Origin: Scalesia atractyloides | Lineage: Eukaryota > Streptophyta > Magnoliopsida > Asterales > Asteraceae | Reading direction: 5' to 3' | Assembly (NCBI GenBank): GCA_947069175.1 | Contig: CAMTDV010000013.1 | Span: forward strand, 29,267,857 to 29,331,856 | Length of the DNA stretch: 64,000 nucleotides | Shown: one piece after another, positions 26,170 to 38,149 of the stretch | How positions within the stretch are numbered: the first letter of the stretch is position 1 | Layout of the letters: each line of letters opens with the position of its first letter | Program-made: the position numbers and the translations under genes | Notes under the pieces: model-generated | The model's input: only the letters and a program-made list of their open reading frames with translations | What the model was told of the DNA's origin: nothing | Databases searched by the model: none

Positions 26170-26187
26170 TGGCGCCATTGCCGGGGA
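26170..26187 (+). other. Primer binding site (tRNA-Asp type)
   Basis: TGGCGCCATTGCCGGGGA, complementary to the 3' end of plant tRNA-Asp except one base. This is the primer used by Athila/Tat-type elements. Confidence 0.85.
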
Positions 26188-26281
26188 CACAAGGATTTTA
26201 AGGAAGCTAAAAATTAACAGCCTAATCAATTTTTATCTTTTTCTTTTAATTTTTATGGTTTTTCTTTGTTTTTGCATTTTC

Positions 26282-26512
26282 TACATTTTTTGCAGACTGC
26301 GGCACGGGGCCATGCCCAGAGTTAAAATAGAAAAAAGTTTTGTTTTCTAAGCTACAGAGGGACAAACACGGGGCCGTGGAGGTGCAACACGGGGCGGTGC
26401 CCGATATCCGGTAACTGGGAATCCAGAAAACATAAAACTTTAACCCAACACGGGGCCCTGTTCATTGAACACAGGGTCGTGTTCATTGAACACGGGGCCG
26501 TGTTGAACCCTC
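26282..26512. repeat. Cluster of 'cacggggccgtg' palindromes in the leader
   Basis: Seven or so diverged copies in the untranslated leader between primer site and gag, three of them spaced by 'ttcattgaacac'. The same motif is scattered in the LTRs and near 29040-29235. Confidence 0.8.
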
Positions 26513-26578
26513 TGATCAACAAAATTTTGTGTTTTTGACCGCGGAAACCGGGACTCCGCTCGCAACTCAACTTGGTGC

Positions 26579-27840
26579 ATGAGCTCTAGTTTCGATAAAG
26601 ACATAAAAGAACCACTAGAAGAACTCGAGCGATTTTTAAGAAAAAGACTAAAAGCTATAAATCAACAAAAAGCCTCGGACCAAAACCCTCCCATGGCGGA
26701 TCAACATACTTTAATGGATTACTTACTGCCTACGGGCGGTAATTTTGGAGCCGCTATTAACCCGCCAAATGTTGATGCTAATAACTTTGAGCTTCGACCA
26801 CATCTAATTAAAATGCTCCAAAATTCCACCACCTTCACGGCCTACCTGACGAAGATCCCGATTTACATATTACCAATTTCTTGGAAATATGTGACACCTT
26901 CCGGATCAATGGAGCCTCCAACGATACATACGACTCCATATGTTCCCATTTATTTTCACCGAAAGACAGAGCCAAGGACTGGGTTAATACCCTCCCAAGT
27001 AGATCCATCCACACTTGGGATGAACTTACCCATAAATTTCTATAAAAATATTTCCCTTCCGCTAAAACAGCTAAATTAATGACTGAAATTAATTCTTATT
27101 CTCAAGAGCACGGGAATCTTTGTATGAAACTTGAGAAAAGTTCAAAGAGTTGTTAAAAAATGCCCTCATCATGGTTTAGAAGTGTGGTAACTAGTCTCCA
27201 CATTCTATAATGGACTTTTACAACACATAAGACAAATCCTTGACTCAAACTCGAGGGCCTCCTTGGTAATCGTCATCCTACCAAAATTTATAGTCAAATT
27301 GAAGAAATTGCTCAAAACAGTTTTCAATGACACTCGGGGCTCAAAATCCATAGCCCCGTGAGCCCATAAAGTGGATGAAAACAATTCTTTACAAGCCCAA
27401 ATTGGAGCTCTATCTTCAAAAATAAAAAAATAGAATCAACAAGAAATGCTTCAGTTATGGCTTGTGAAGAGTGCGGTGGGCCACATGAAAACTGGAGTTG
27501 TATGAAAGATGGGGAAAATCAAACATAAATAATAAACTACCTTAACAATTATGCTCGTCCACCGGGTGGTCAAGGTAACACCTTCAACCCCGAATGGTGA
27601 AATCAATCGAACTTCGGTTGGAGGGATTCAGGGGGTAGTAACAAGCAAAACCAAAACCAACGATCAAACTTTCAACAAGCCCGAAACGAGCAACATGGCT
27701 TCCAACCACAACAACAAGGAGGAAGAGAAAGGTTTGAGGATCTCATCACTCGCCATTTCTCCGAATCCGATAAAAAGTACCCGGAGAGGTTCCTACAAAC
27801 CGAAACCGAAATTAGGAACCAACGGGCTAGCATGCAAAAT
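26579..27840 (+). pseudogene. Athila-like gag, frameshifted
   Basis: The open frame starts at 26579 with MSSSFDKDIKEPLEELERFL and continues into NFELRPHLIKMLQN, the conserved start of the Athila capsid region. Near 26835 the homologous frame switches, so the protein is interrupted early. A CCHC-like knuckle (CEECGGPHENWSC) is encoded at 27462-27501 in another frame, so there are several lesions. Gag would form the virus-like particle and bind element RNA. Confidence 0.75.
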
Positions 27841-28280
27841 ATAGAAAAACAAGTAAGCTAACTTGCCCAAAATTTCTCTGAGAGACCACAAGAAGCCTTG
27901 CCTAGTAACACCGAAACAAACCCAAAAGCGCAAGTAAACATAATCAACTTAAAAAACCGGAAGGTAGGACCCGAAAACAAACCAACACTACAACTACCCA
28001 ATTCACTCCCTACAAAAACACCCATTACGATTAACTAAGAAAATAGTCAACCCCAAAATACCGAGACAAGCAAACCACACCTGGTCCCTTACCCCGGTCG
28101 TTTACTACGACAAAAGAGCGACGAGCAATTCACTAACGTAAGCTTGCTTAAACAACTTCACATCAATCTCCCTTTTGTAGAAGTCCTCACTCAAGTGCCA
28201 AAATACTCCAAGTGTATGAGAGATTTCCTCACTCACAAAAGGAAGATTTAATCCATTCAACAAGTCAACTTAAGTGAAGA

Positions 28281-28833
28281 GTGCTTGGCGGCACTCCTCA
28301 ACAAGCTCCCCAAAAGAAGATTGATCCCGGAAGCTTCACCATTCCTTGTTCCATTGGAGGATCACCAATAAGCAATGCACTAGCTGACTTAGGGGCTAGC
28401 ATTAATTTAATGCCCGCCTCTATGTTCAATCGACTTAGACTAGGCAAGCCACACCCTCCGAGGATAAGCACACAACTTGCGGATAGGTCTGTAAATACCT
28501 CAAGGTGTCGTAGAAAATCTATCGATAAAGGTCAGGGAATTTGTTTTTCCAGCCAACTTTGTAATCCTAGATATGGATGAAGACACCGAAACCCCACTCA
28601 TATTAGGAAGACCCTTCCTTGCCACCGCACGAGGCATGGTAGATATGAGTGATGGAAGATTAACATTGAGGGTTGGTGATAAGGAATTCAAGTTTGAAGT
28701 GGGACAACGAGCAAAGGATGATCCGGTCAACTACATCAAGGCAATAGACTCGAGCTTAGACTACGCCCTTCGACGATGCAACTCGGGACGCGAACATTTG
28801 ACCAATTTTGGGTCTAGCCAAGGACCCTTATAA
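28281..28833 (+). pseudogene. Athila-like aspartic protease (retropepsin), split frame
   Basis: First part: GSFTIPCSIGG...LADLGASINLMP, where DLGAS (about 28386-28400) is the retropepsin active-site motif. The second part, in another frame from 28573, has PLILGRPFLATARGMVDM, the conserved flap-distal ILGRPFLAT motif. The frame break lies near 28500-28570. Nothing resembling reverse transcriptase follows. Confidence 0.82.
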
Positions 28834-30335
28834 ACGTGGCGCACCATGAAGGCATTTCATGGAACTATCACTAGATAAATTAGTATAAGGGGTAGTTTAA
28901 ATTTTATGCATTATGTTTTAAGTTTTTCATTTTTAGGAATAACGCACGCTTTGAATGATGGAATGGTGTGAAAAACTATGAAAAAGGGACCCCATACACA
29001 TAAACCAGAGCCTCCTGCTTCAAAAACAGCAAAGTAGTGTTGCAGCACGGGTCGTGCCTACCAGTCACGCCCCCGTGCCCAAATGTCTGATGCAAAATTT
29101 TTCTGAAGACAAGGTGGCACGAGCCGTACTTACCAGGCACGTCCCCGTATCCACCATATTGTAAGTTTTCTGTTACACCTTGTTACCGGCACTTTGGCCA
29201 CGGGGCCGTGCCCACTAGGCACGGGGGGCCGTGCCTAGTGACCAGTAACCTTAAGGATTGTTGTTTTACCCCACTTTTTGCATGTTTAATCCAAACAAAT
29301 CCTATTTGGGACACATTTGTCCTAAAAATAAGCCTTACACAAAACTCGCATTGGAAAACGGATAATCACCTCAAATATTTTTCAAAATTTTTCATTTCTT
29401 TTACTTATCTTGTTTAGTTTGGAAAAAATAAGTTCTAAAAATTATGTTTTTACTAAGTTGCACCTGATAGCGTCGTGATAAAAAGAACCAATTAAGAAAT
29501 TATAAAAATGGGTATAACAAATCTTTCTAAAATTTGATTGTATATACACTTTTACACTATACTTTTTCCCACAAAAAGTGAGTTTTGAGCCTTTACCGAG
29601 CATACAAATACACATCTATACTAATTGCTCAATTTTTCGTTTCGTTTCTTGTGTGAATAGCCCGTTTGTTTTTACAAATCTAGAAATTGCCAAAATAATA
29701 CGTTCTCAATTCTTACGATACAAATCCAAGTAAGTAAATCATGGAGACAAAAGGACTATAACCCATTTTTCATTCTAAACCTTTATTTTCCTTTTTCATC
29801 CCTTACCAAAAATACTCCCTTAGTTAAATCCCTTTGAGCCTTAACCTTTTTATTTCTAAATCCGCAAAAATATAAAAGACTTTTGCAAAAATAATCACCC
29901 ACATCCACAAAATTTATTTTTGTTTAAACCCTTTATTTTAGTGAAAAGTTCGGTTATAAAATACAAGTATGACTTAGTTTCAACTTTGGCTAAAAAATTA
30001 AAAAAAAAACATTTGTTAAAGTTTTTTTTCTAAGTCACAAAACTTGTTCAAGAAAACCGACACGTTTTACGCTTATCACCATTTTACCTAAAAAAACCTA
30101 CCCCTAGCCAAAGCCTATCCTTTTAAAAGCTTTCTTGATATTTACAAAGATTAAACGTCAAAAAGTTGGAGGTCTGATTGTTTGTCAAGCCTATAGTAGG
30201 AGTAAGCTCCATATCGGATTCCCGACACTCTAAAGATAAACCTAAAACTTCTCTTTTACCAATTTCGTTTGGGTGTGTAAGCCACATTATAGAGTTTTGC
30301 TTGAGGATAAGCGAAGATTCAAGTTTGGGGGTATT
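28834..30335 (+). mobile_element. Athila non-coding 3' internal region and polypurine tract
   Basis: No coding remains of RT, RNase H or integrase. Contains further 'cacggggccgtgcc' palindromes (29045-29235) and ends with the polypurine tract 'gtttgggggta' at 30323-30333. Confidence 0.7.
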
Positions 30336-31864
30336 TGATGTGCGCAAAATGGAACATATAAATTACATCAAACGAGGCATAAAATCGACCCTTTTTCGGT
30401 ACTAATGTTGGAAAAAACATGTTTCTTTGTTTACTTTTAAATTACAGGATCAAAAGAGCTTAAACGAATAAAAGGAACAAATTAACAGCAGAAACCAACA
30501 CAAATACAAAGAAGAAGGATTGACACGACCTGTCAAACCCCATACACATCCAAAACAACAAATAACAAGAGCAGAAGCTTAGGCACGGGGCCGTGCCCAC
30601 CAAGCATGGGGCTATGCCAGTTAAAATTCCCTACAGAAAAAGACAACAGCAAAAGACAAACCAACACTGGGCCGTGCTAACCCAACACGAGCCATGGTCA
30701 ACCCTAAGATTCGTAGAATCTGTGATAGTACAACAAGTACACTGACCACGGGTCGTGCCATGACACCACGGGGCATGTTGGTACAAGACCTAACATCTAG
30801 AGTTAATGAAGGGAGAGAAAGGCCGTGCCAGGTGGGCACGGGGCCGTGCCTGCCTTCTGTTTCTAGCTATAAATAGAGGTGTTTGGTTCAAAAGAAAGGC
30901 ATCTCTTGGCAAATCACTTATCTCACGCTTGCCATCAGTCCACCATCACTACAACACCAACACCAACACCCACCACCATCATCCATATTTCATCTCTTAG
31001 AGTGTGTAGTAGTCTCGGGATCCAAGATTGATTGTAAGAGTTCTTGTCAAACAAAGGTCATGCTTGGCTAATCTCTTACATCACTTGGTGAAGACAAATC
31101 TTTTATGTATTACTTTTGATTTCTATTCTTTGGCAACTTTTTAATTGGGTATGTATTAATGACTTTAATAACTAGTTTTTAATATTGAAACTGAACTTTG
31201 GTTAAACGTTCCTTCATGTTTAATTGATTCACTCATTCATGTCTTTACGGTCTATATAAAACACGTAACTACCTAGAAGGGGTTAGAAGGGTGTTTGGGT
31301 AAAGTTCTTGCCTCTTTCAATGTATAGATTCTGCGAGGACTTGGTTTAAGGTTATTAGGACTTCCCTTGAGGCAGATAACATCAAATCGGGGAAGTAAGA
31401 ACGGTTTGAACCCCTTATAAATAAACTACTACTAAAACTTTATCAGGCCTTGTGGTACTGTATCCCTGCCCTTGTGGTACTGTATCTCTGCTGACTCAGA
31501 CCAATATGGCCAAGGGTAACGTCACCTTCATAAGAGGGGCCTATCACTTTTCGCATTAATAGCTTATTTAATTATCTTTCAATAATCCGACCTTGCGGGA
31601 CTCTATCCCTGCTAACTCAGACCAATATGGTTGAGGGTAGCGTCCCTTGACAAAAGGGGCATGCCAAAGCCGGTATTAAAAGCTCTTGTGTCCTTGGACG
31701 ATCTCGGTATCTTTCCATCACTATACTACGTCTATGATGGGTTTACTTGCCCTAACGTGTGTAGAGTGGTAGTATTGTATCATGTTTTATAAATTTAAAG
31801 CTTGATCTACGAGTAAAAAGTGCTTAAAATATAACAAAAACTATAACACACTCGCACCATGTCA
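30336..31864 (+). mobile_element. Athila 3' LTR with internal deletion
   Basis: 1,529 bp. Near-identical to the LTR at 24449 but lacks about 200 bases at 31667, where 'ggcatgcca' joins 'aagccggtatt'. TATA box at 30868-30875. Confidence 0.87.
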
Positions 31865-32362
31865 GTCTCCTCCTGTTTTCGTTTCCTATAGCCGACTTTA
31901 GCACTGCGATCGCCACGACACCTACATCTAGCCACCTCCACTACAACACCGGGCACCACCTTAACGCCACCACCCTATTTCTCTCTCTACAAACATTTGC
32001 CCTTCCAAACACTCTCCCTTTCATCTCGATGAAAACCGTTTGTCACCACCTCCAGAAAGACATCTAGGTCTGATCGTGGACAACATCAATGACACGACAT
32101 GGTTATTCTGGACAACATCGATGACACGGCGTGGTTGAGGCGATAATACCAACTCTAATGTTGGTTGCTTACTTGCTGTGATGGTGTGAAGAGAGAGAGG
32201 GAGAGAATAGTAGTGGAGTGTGGTGGTGTGTATGAGGTAAAGTGTTGGGTTTGTAACTTTGTATATGTGCTCCCCAAGTGTGCATAGTGGACCAATCACA
32301 ATACATAAAATTGAACAATAATTTACGGAGTAGATGAAAATTTTCAAAATTATATAGGGAAA

Positions 32363-32403
32363 ATTATTATTATTATTATTATATTATTATTATTATATTA
32401 TTA
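32363..32403. repeat. (ATT)n microsatellite
   Basis: Imperfect trinucleotide run. Confidence 0.9.
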
Positions 32404-32501
32404 ATTCTGATGCTTTACTCGTTTTTCTCATATAACTTTTTAATATAACGTTTTGTAAAATTACGAATATACTATTAAGACAAGCATATTTTTCTCTTTG
32501 T

Positions 32502-32813
32502 TTTTACCTAAGTTTCGTAAAAAATGGAGTAGGGTGAAATATAATATATTTTACTGTTATTATTAAACATTATCTTAGAATGCTAAATACTCGTCTAGAT
32601 ATCTCATATTTCAAATTATCGTCTTACTCGTTCAACATTATATGAAATATACTTTGCTTTTACCTAAGTTTCGTAAAAAATGGAGTACGGTGAAATATAA
32701 TATTTTTTACTGTTATTATTAAATATTATCTTAGAATGCTAAATACTCGTCTAGATATCTCATATTTCAAATTATCGTCTTACTCGTTCAACATTATATG
32801 AAATATAAACATA
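32502..32813. repeat. 156-bp tandem duplication
   Basis: Two near-identical copies, for example 'tacctaagtttcgtaaaaa' at 32505 and 32661. Confidence 0.9.
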
Positions 32814-33334
32814 AATTATATATATACTTTTATTTTTGTCTACAAAACGAGGTGCCAAACTTTGTATTAATATATTATTTATTTCTTTATTAGAAATAAT
32901 TAAATTGATTTTATTACATAATTTATAAATCAAATTGTCGGAATTGGTACCAAACATTTATCACTCGAATGGCTAGTTAACATTAAATCTAATCCTACTT
33001 TGAATTTCGAATACAATCCTTCTAGTTTTCTAATAAAATATTATCCTCAAATTTTAATTGTAAATTTAAGATATATTTAAATTAAACAAATTATTTATCA
33101 TGAAAATCAAACTTTGTATTAATATATTATTTATTTTATTTTCATTATTGAAAAATTATTTTATCGATTTTATTAAATAATTTATAAATCAAATTGTCGG
33201 AATTGGTACCAACATTTTATCACTCAAGTACTCAAATGGCTGCTGATTTGTTTCTTGAATAACGTATATTATTTTCATAAACCATCTCTGCAATCATCAT
33301 ATCTATAGCGCATCGAGTAAATCTGTTAGTATTT

Positions 33335-33965
33335 TTAAAAATATGACTTTTTTATATTTGATATATAAAATTAGAGTTATTCAGCACGTGTAATATACGT
33401 TTTTTAGGGTCGTATCTTCTTTTCAAAAACCATTTCCGCAATCATCATATCCATCGCGTATCAAGTATATCAGTTAGTATTTTTAAAGATATGACTTTTT
33501 TATTATTTAATATATAAAATTAGTTTATTCAATACGTGTAATACACGTGGTTTTTTATAGATATAACTTTTTATAATTTACTATACAAAATTACATTTAT
33601 TCAACTCGTGTAATACACCGGGTTTAAAGAGAACTTTTTTTATTATTTAGTATATAAAATTAGATTTATTCAATTCGTATAATATATATATGAGGGTTTT
33701 TTTAAAGATACAACTTTTTTATATTTAGTATACAAAATTATAATTATTCAACACGTAGGTTTTTAAAAATATAACTATTTTATTATGTGGTATATAAAAT
33801 TACATTTATTCAAATACACGGGTTTCTTAAAGATATAACTTTTAATTATTTAATATATATTTATTCAAACCGTGCAATAAACGAGGTTTTTAGAAATATA
33901 TTGTTTTATTATTTAGTATATAAAATTATATTTAATTAACACGTGTAATATACGTGGTTCTAACC
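33335..33965. repeat. Degenerate ~75-bp tandem array
   Basis: About eight diverged units with 'atataacttttttattattt', then 'agtatataaaatta', then 'cacgtgtaatacacg'. The last part is a short palindrome. Confidence 0.75.

Positions 33966-33995
<30 letters not shown>
33966..33995. repeat. (AAT)n microsatellite
   Basis: Ten trinucleotide units. Confidence 0.9.
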
Positions 33996-33996
<1 letters not shown>

Positions 33997-34572
33997 TTTC
34001 AAACAACAACCGTGAATATTTAAAACCTAAACACTATTTAATTTGAGTGTCAAATACGTGGATGTCACGTGATATTTACTAGCCTCTTTTTCTTTTTGTG
34101 AAGATATTTTTTTCTCTTCTTCATTTAGAGTATTAGTAAAAATTACAAAATAAGCTTATGGTTTAGTCTGAATTTTAAATAGGTTCAATTGGTACGATAA
34201 AATATATATTTTCTAAGATAATTAGATAAAGTTGATGAGATAAAAGAAAGATCATATTTACTACTAATCATAACATTCATATATCCATTTTTACGTTCGT
34301 TTTATATCGGTCTACATTTTGCGAGTTAACACACTGCAACGTGTGTGCGTCGTTCAATGCTTTTACGTTTGTTTTTTCTGTTTAACAGTTCTGCCGCAAC
34401 ACACGGAGTCCTAAATACTCATTTTACATTAAACGTCCCGTTGAATGCTATGAAGCTAACTGTCAGTAATAATGTACTCACAACCTTTGAACTTTTTTCA
34501 ATAGATATTGACATAGTTTTAACAACTTATCTAATAGTTAGCGTTAGTTTCTAGTATCCACAATAATAATGG

Positions 34573-35301
34573 TTATATGAAAACAATAATAAGTGCATTA
34601 GTTTCTAGTATCCACAAGGCAAGGCAATGATAATACTGAAAAAAACTAAACACCTCCAAACAAATTCCTTCAATACTCCTCTTCATCTTCATATTCATCT
34701 TCATCTTCATCTTCTTCGGCTTCATCCTCGTTTTGGTCGTCGTTTCGACGCCTTGGTCAAAATTATCATCAATGATATATGCAGCCCCAAGGCCCCCAGC
34801 TAACACAGCAGCTTCAGTAACCACGGTCTTTGCAATCGTTTTAATCATCCCATGTTTCTTTTTCTTTGGAACCTTCTTTCTGGGTCTGAGTACTTTGCCA
34901 GTTGTGAATTTGTGTGAAAGGATGATTTCTCCCTTAACCTCACCGGATGGTGTCCTCAGCGGGTAACCAACTTTTTCTCTTGAAGCATCTCCCGCGAGGA
35001 GACCTGTGAAAGGCACTTGGAGTTTTCCTATCTTGCGATCGAACATCTTCCCACTGTGTTTGATCTCGCAGAAGAGGATGTAGCTGTTGTTCATTGAATG
35101 GAGCTGGAATCTCATGGGATAATTCCATATTGGACAAGAACCAGCCTTCTTTGCCACCTCGGTTTTACACTTTTCTGAGACCACACCCCCGGCCTCGTCG
35201 GCCACCCAAAGCTTGGCATAAGGATCCATCGTACCAAAGTGTTTGACGTCGAAAAGATCCTTTGCAGAGTGGAGGACTATCTCTAACCTGTGTGACTCCA
35301 T
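34573..35301 (-). CDS. SRC2-like C2-domain protein
   Basis: Single-exon gene, 242 codons as it stands. Residues 5-130 form a C2 domain of the plant SRC2/BAP type: LEIVLHSAKDL, then TMDPYAKLWV, then PIWNYPMRFQ, then GKLQVPFTGLL and YPLRTPSGEVKG. These proteins bind membranes, often in a calcium-dependent way, and act in stress and defence responses. A basic patch (KKVPKKKKH, 142-150) and a hydrophobic Ala/Gly-rich stretch (158-178) follow. The frame then gives a Lys/Met-rich tail, while the neighbouring frame over the same bases gives an Asp/Glu-rich tail stopping at 34670-34672. This suggests a small indel near 34745 has replaced an acidic C-terminus. The start at 35301 fits the family N-terminus (MESHRLEI). 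Confidence 0.85.
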   Translation of the reverse strand: MESHRLEIVLHSAKDLFDVKHFGTMDPYAKLWVADEAGGVVSEKCKTEVAKKAGSCPIWNYPMRFQLHSMNNSYILFCEIKHSGKMFDRKIGKLQVPFTGLLAGDASREKVGYPLRTPSGEVKGEIILSHKFTTGKVLRPRKKVPKKKKHGMIKTIAKTVVTEAAVLAGGLGAAYIIDDNFDQGVETTTKTRMKPKKMKMKMNMKMKRSIEGICLEVFSFFQYYHCLALWILETNALIIVFI

Positions 35302-35343
35302 TCACGACTCCAGTAACAAGATAAGTTGATCCAATGATGGAGA

Positions 35344-35355
35344 AAATATATAGAA
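35344..35355 (-). promoter_or_regulatory. Candidate TATA box of the C2-domain gene
   Basis: On the minus strand CTATATATTTTC lies about 45 bases upstream of the ATG. The position would give a short leader; this is a motif match only. Confidence 0.4.
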
Positions 35356-35419
35356 AAACCAATAATTCTACACTACAAATACACACAAGAGTGTGTGTAT
35401 ACACACATGGTGATAGCAA

Positions 35420-37572
35420 ACCGTGTACGACACGATATCGAAAAGAATTTGTATTGGCTATTGTTTTAATTTATAAGTGTTACAAACCCGTGTATTACAC
35501 GGGTTGAATATAGTAAAAAAATATAAATCATAAACTTCTATGTAATCCTCGTCACACAGTTAAAAAAATGTAATAATATTATAATCATATACATTCATTA
35601 TTCATGATTTTTTTCACATGATATTTTGAAAAGTTGGGGACAAACGTGAAAAATTGGTAAACCACAGGGACTATCCGGACAATTAACTCGATAGTTTATA
35701 TGACTAGTCAAATGCTAAATGGAGGGTTGACCACGTCAACAGATGCTTTTTGGGCTTTTAGGTTAACCGAGCCGAATATTGTATTGGACACCTTTCTTCT
35801 ATACTTGGTCGGACCAGATCTTAAAACCGAATAACGTATACACTCTTAAAAACATACATAAAATACAACAAAAATTGCAATTATTTATGGAGTCTCAAAC
35901 ACAACCATTAAACATCCAACACAATAAATATAGACAAGTTATAATGGACATACAGATTTGTAAAAAAAACAAGTTATAAGAATAGATGCTGTTGTTTTTT
36001 CTTTATATCCTACATCGTCCTAGAAGTAAAGTGGCATGTTGATGATGTTTATAAAAGGAGAATAGGAACTAGGAACAACTAATTAACCCGAATGTTTCAA
36101 CTGCTTCAATTTTCGACCCATTTGTTGCAATGGATCAAACAAATCAAAATGGGAACCCGTGAGTTATTTTACAAATGACTTAAATAGGTATAACTGATGG
36201 TTTGATCTGGCGCTCGGACCTGACTCTGGAAAATTGATTTATTTTTTTCAAAGAATTTTTTTTTCAAAATATCATGGGTTCTTAAAATATAGTGTAACGT
36301 ATATTTTTATATTAAAAAATAAAGTTTGTGTTACATCCGATTTAATGACTGAAAATAATGTATGAGGGTATAGTTGATTTAATGACTGAAAATATCATAA
36401 GTCCTTCAAATATAATGTAACACATATTTTTATATTAAAAACTAAAGTTTGTGTTACATCTCAAATTTAATGTCCCGTGTTTTGTACGTGCTTAATAATT
36501 TGACATGTCGCCACTACAAGTTCAAGATAAGCACAAAAAGGGTAGTTGGGAATTAATATTTTTCCGACGAGACATAATGTAAAACACGGAATACAAAAAC
36601 AAATACTACATGCCCACTTTTACTCTCCAGTTGTTTGGAACGGGCCTAACTCAGACAACAACTAATTTAATGAAACTGAGAATGAGAGCATCGAAAATGA
36701 AAATCAAATCAACTCAATGAAACACACAAGAGATTATCACAACTACATGTTTCATACATATATAAACATATCAACGAATTGTGTGTATTTTGTTATTTTT
36801 TAGTTTTTTTAGTTATTTTTTTATTTTTTAACTTTGAAAATTGATACATACAACCCCTTAATTTAAAATAACTTTGTAAAATATCATTTTTGATCCTTGT
36901 AGTTATATAATTGCTTTCTTTTATATATGTGTCGGTTTAAATACAAGTTGATTTATGTTTCGATGTAAATGTTTTCCTAAAAGCGCCGGGTGAAATATTA
37001 TACATTTCATCCTTATTTTCATTAGACGTAAATGTTTTCCTAAATGCGTTTGGTCAAATATTATATATTTCATCCTTTTTATGTATGTATTGAGTTGGTC
37101 ACTTGGTGTTGTAAATTCATGTTTTTTGTTTTACGTTTTCCCGATTTTGGTTGTCGTTGGGTTATGATTTTTTACGCCGCCTCCACCCAACGCTATAGCA
37201 TGGTTTTACGCCCTTCCGCTCGCAACACAGAGGGCTTAAGACTAGTTAATCATAAATCATCATAGATTATACAACAAAATTTTAAATCATCATATGAAAA
37301 AGCTCGCACTCAAACAATGAATTCTTTCTCTCTCACACCATACGCTGTTTCACTCTAGAAAACAGAATGGTAGCATACGCTAAGCTAACTCATAAAGTTG
37401 ATGGTATCAATAGTTAACAGATGACTTTTTCTGTTATTTATTTTCCTCAATATCCAATAAATTAAACAAGAAAATATATAGTAAATTATTTCTAAAGAAA
37501 TGGAAAGAAGCTAAATTATGGAATAAAATATATATATATGGAAGAGATAGAGGAGAATATTTTATTTATTTA

Positions 37573-37603
<31 letters not shown>

Positions 37604-37724
37604 TATTTTGGAACAACGAAACTTCTATATAAATATTGAAAAAACTGTCAGCAAGATTTACATATTTAGATCCTAAGTATTAAACTCACACCATCTAGCC
37701 CAATTAAGATATACATGTTTAGAT
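35420..37724. other. Intergenic, no gene
   Basis: AT-rich. Contains a palindromic 'cccgtgtattacacggg' (35488-35504), a ~123-bp imperfect duplication (about 36290-36470), a ~75-bp imperfect duplication (about 36965-37080) and an ATT microsatellite (37561-37608). No domain recognised. Confidence 0.55.
37561..37608. repeat. (ATT)n microsatellite
   Basis: Trinucleotide run with flanking TTTA units. Confidence 0.9.
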
Positions 37725-38010
37725 CTACTAGAAATACAACAAAAAGCATTCTCCTTGATCGTATCCGCCGTTATATTCAAATGTGATTATTGTTGAAAGA
37801 GGCTTCATTTCTGGCTTTCTAGATGCGATCACCAAAAGAATCCCACAATGACATTTTTCCAATCTTCCTGAATATTTAACACTAGCCAAAGCAAATGTTG
37901 AATAGAAAGATCCAAATCAGGGAAAGGTACTTTGAGCCCAATCAAATTACTCCACCAAATAGCTTTAGCAATCCAACAATCCTAAAGAACATGTGATGGT
38001 CTATATCCGA
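37725..38010 (-). pseudogene. LINE (non-LTR retrotransposon) 3' coding remnant
   Basis: On the minus strand the translation includes CWIAKAIWWSNLIGLKVP and LDLSIQHLLWLVLN, the style of the zinc-binding region downstream of the reverse transcriptase in plant LINEs. Several stops are present. There is no RT core and no poly(A) tail to define ends. Confidence 0.45.
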
Positions 38011-38149
38011 GTGGGTTTAAAGAGATAGACGATTCAAGATCTATGATGGTGGTGATTAGGATTTAGAAAGATGTGTTTGCGGTGTGGAGTGGGTGGGGTG
38101 GTGGTGATGTCGGTCTTTGGTGATGGCCGGTGATTGAGAAGCGAGAGAA

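Larger units (their letters stand above)
23334..31864 (+). mobile_element. Athila-like Ty3/gypsy element with three LTRs
   Basis: Order: truncated LTR (23334-23931), a fragment of the 3' internal end (23932-24448), full LTR (24449-26163), internal region with primer site, gag and protease (26164-30335), LTR (30336-31864). The whole block is flanked by gtctc at 23329-23333 and 31865-31869. It therefore entered as one element and was later rearranged by unequal recombination and deletion. The family is indicated by a tRNA-Asp-type primer site and an Athila-type gag and protease. No reverse transcriptase, RNase H or integrase is present between the protease and the 3' LTR. Confidence 0.85.
31870..34572. 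other. AT-rich intergenic with local tandem repeats, no gene
   Basis: Contains a 156-bp tandem duplication (32502-32813), a diverged duplication (32850-32980 and 33109-33245), a degenerate ~75-bp repeat array (33335-33965) and two AAT-type microsatellites. Open frames are short and resemble nothing known. Confidence 0.6.

Noticed and set aside
28834..30335. Reverse transcriptase or integrase of the Athila element
   Set aside because: I looked for RT and integrase motifs in all frames and found none; the region is non-coding with palindromes.
32021..32347. Minus-strand frame of 108 codons after the Athila element
   Set aside because: No recognisable domain and no plausible gene structure.
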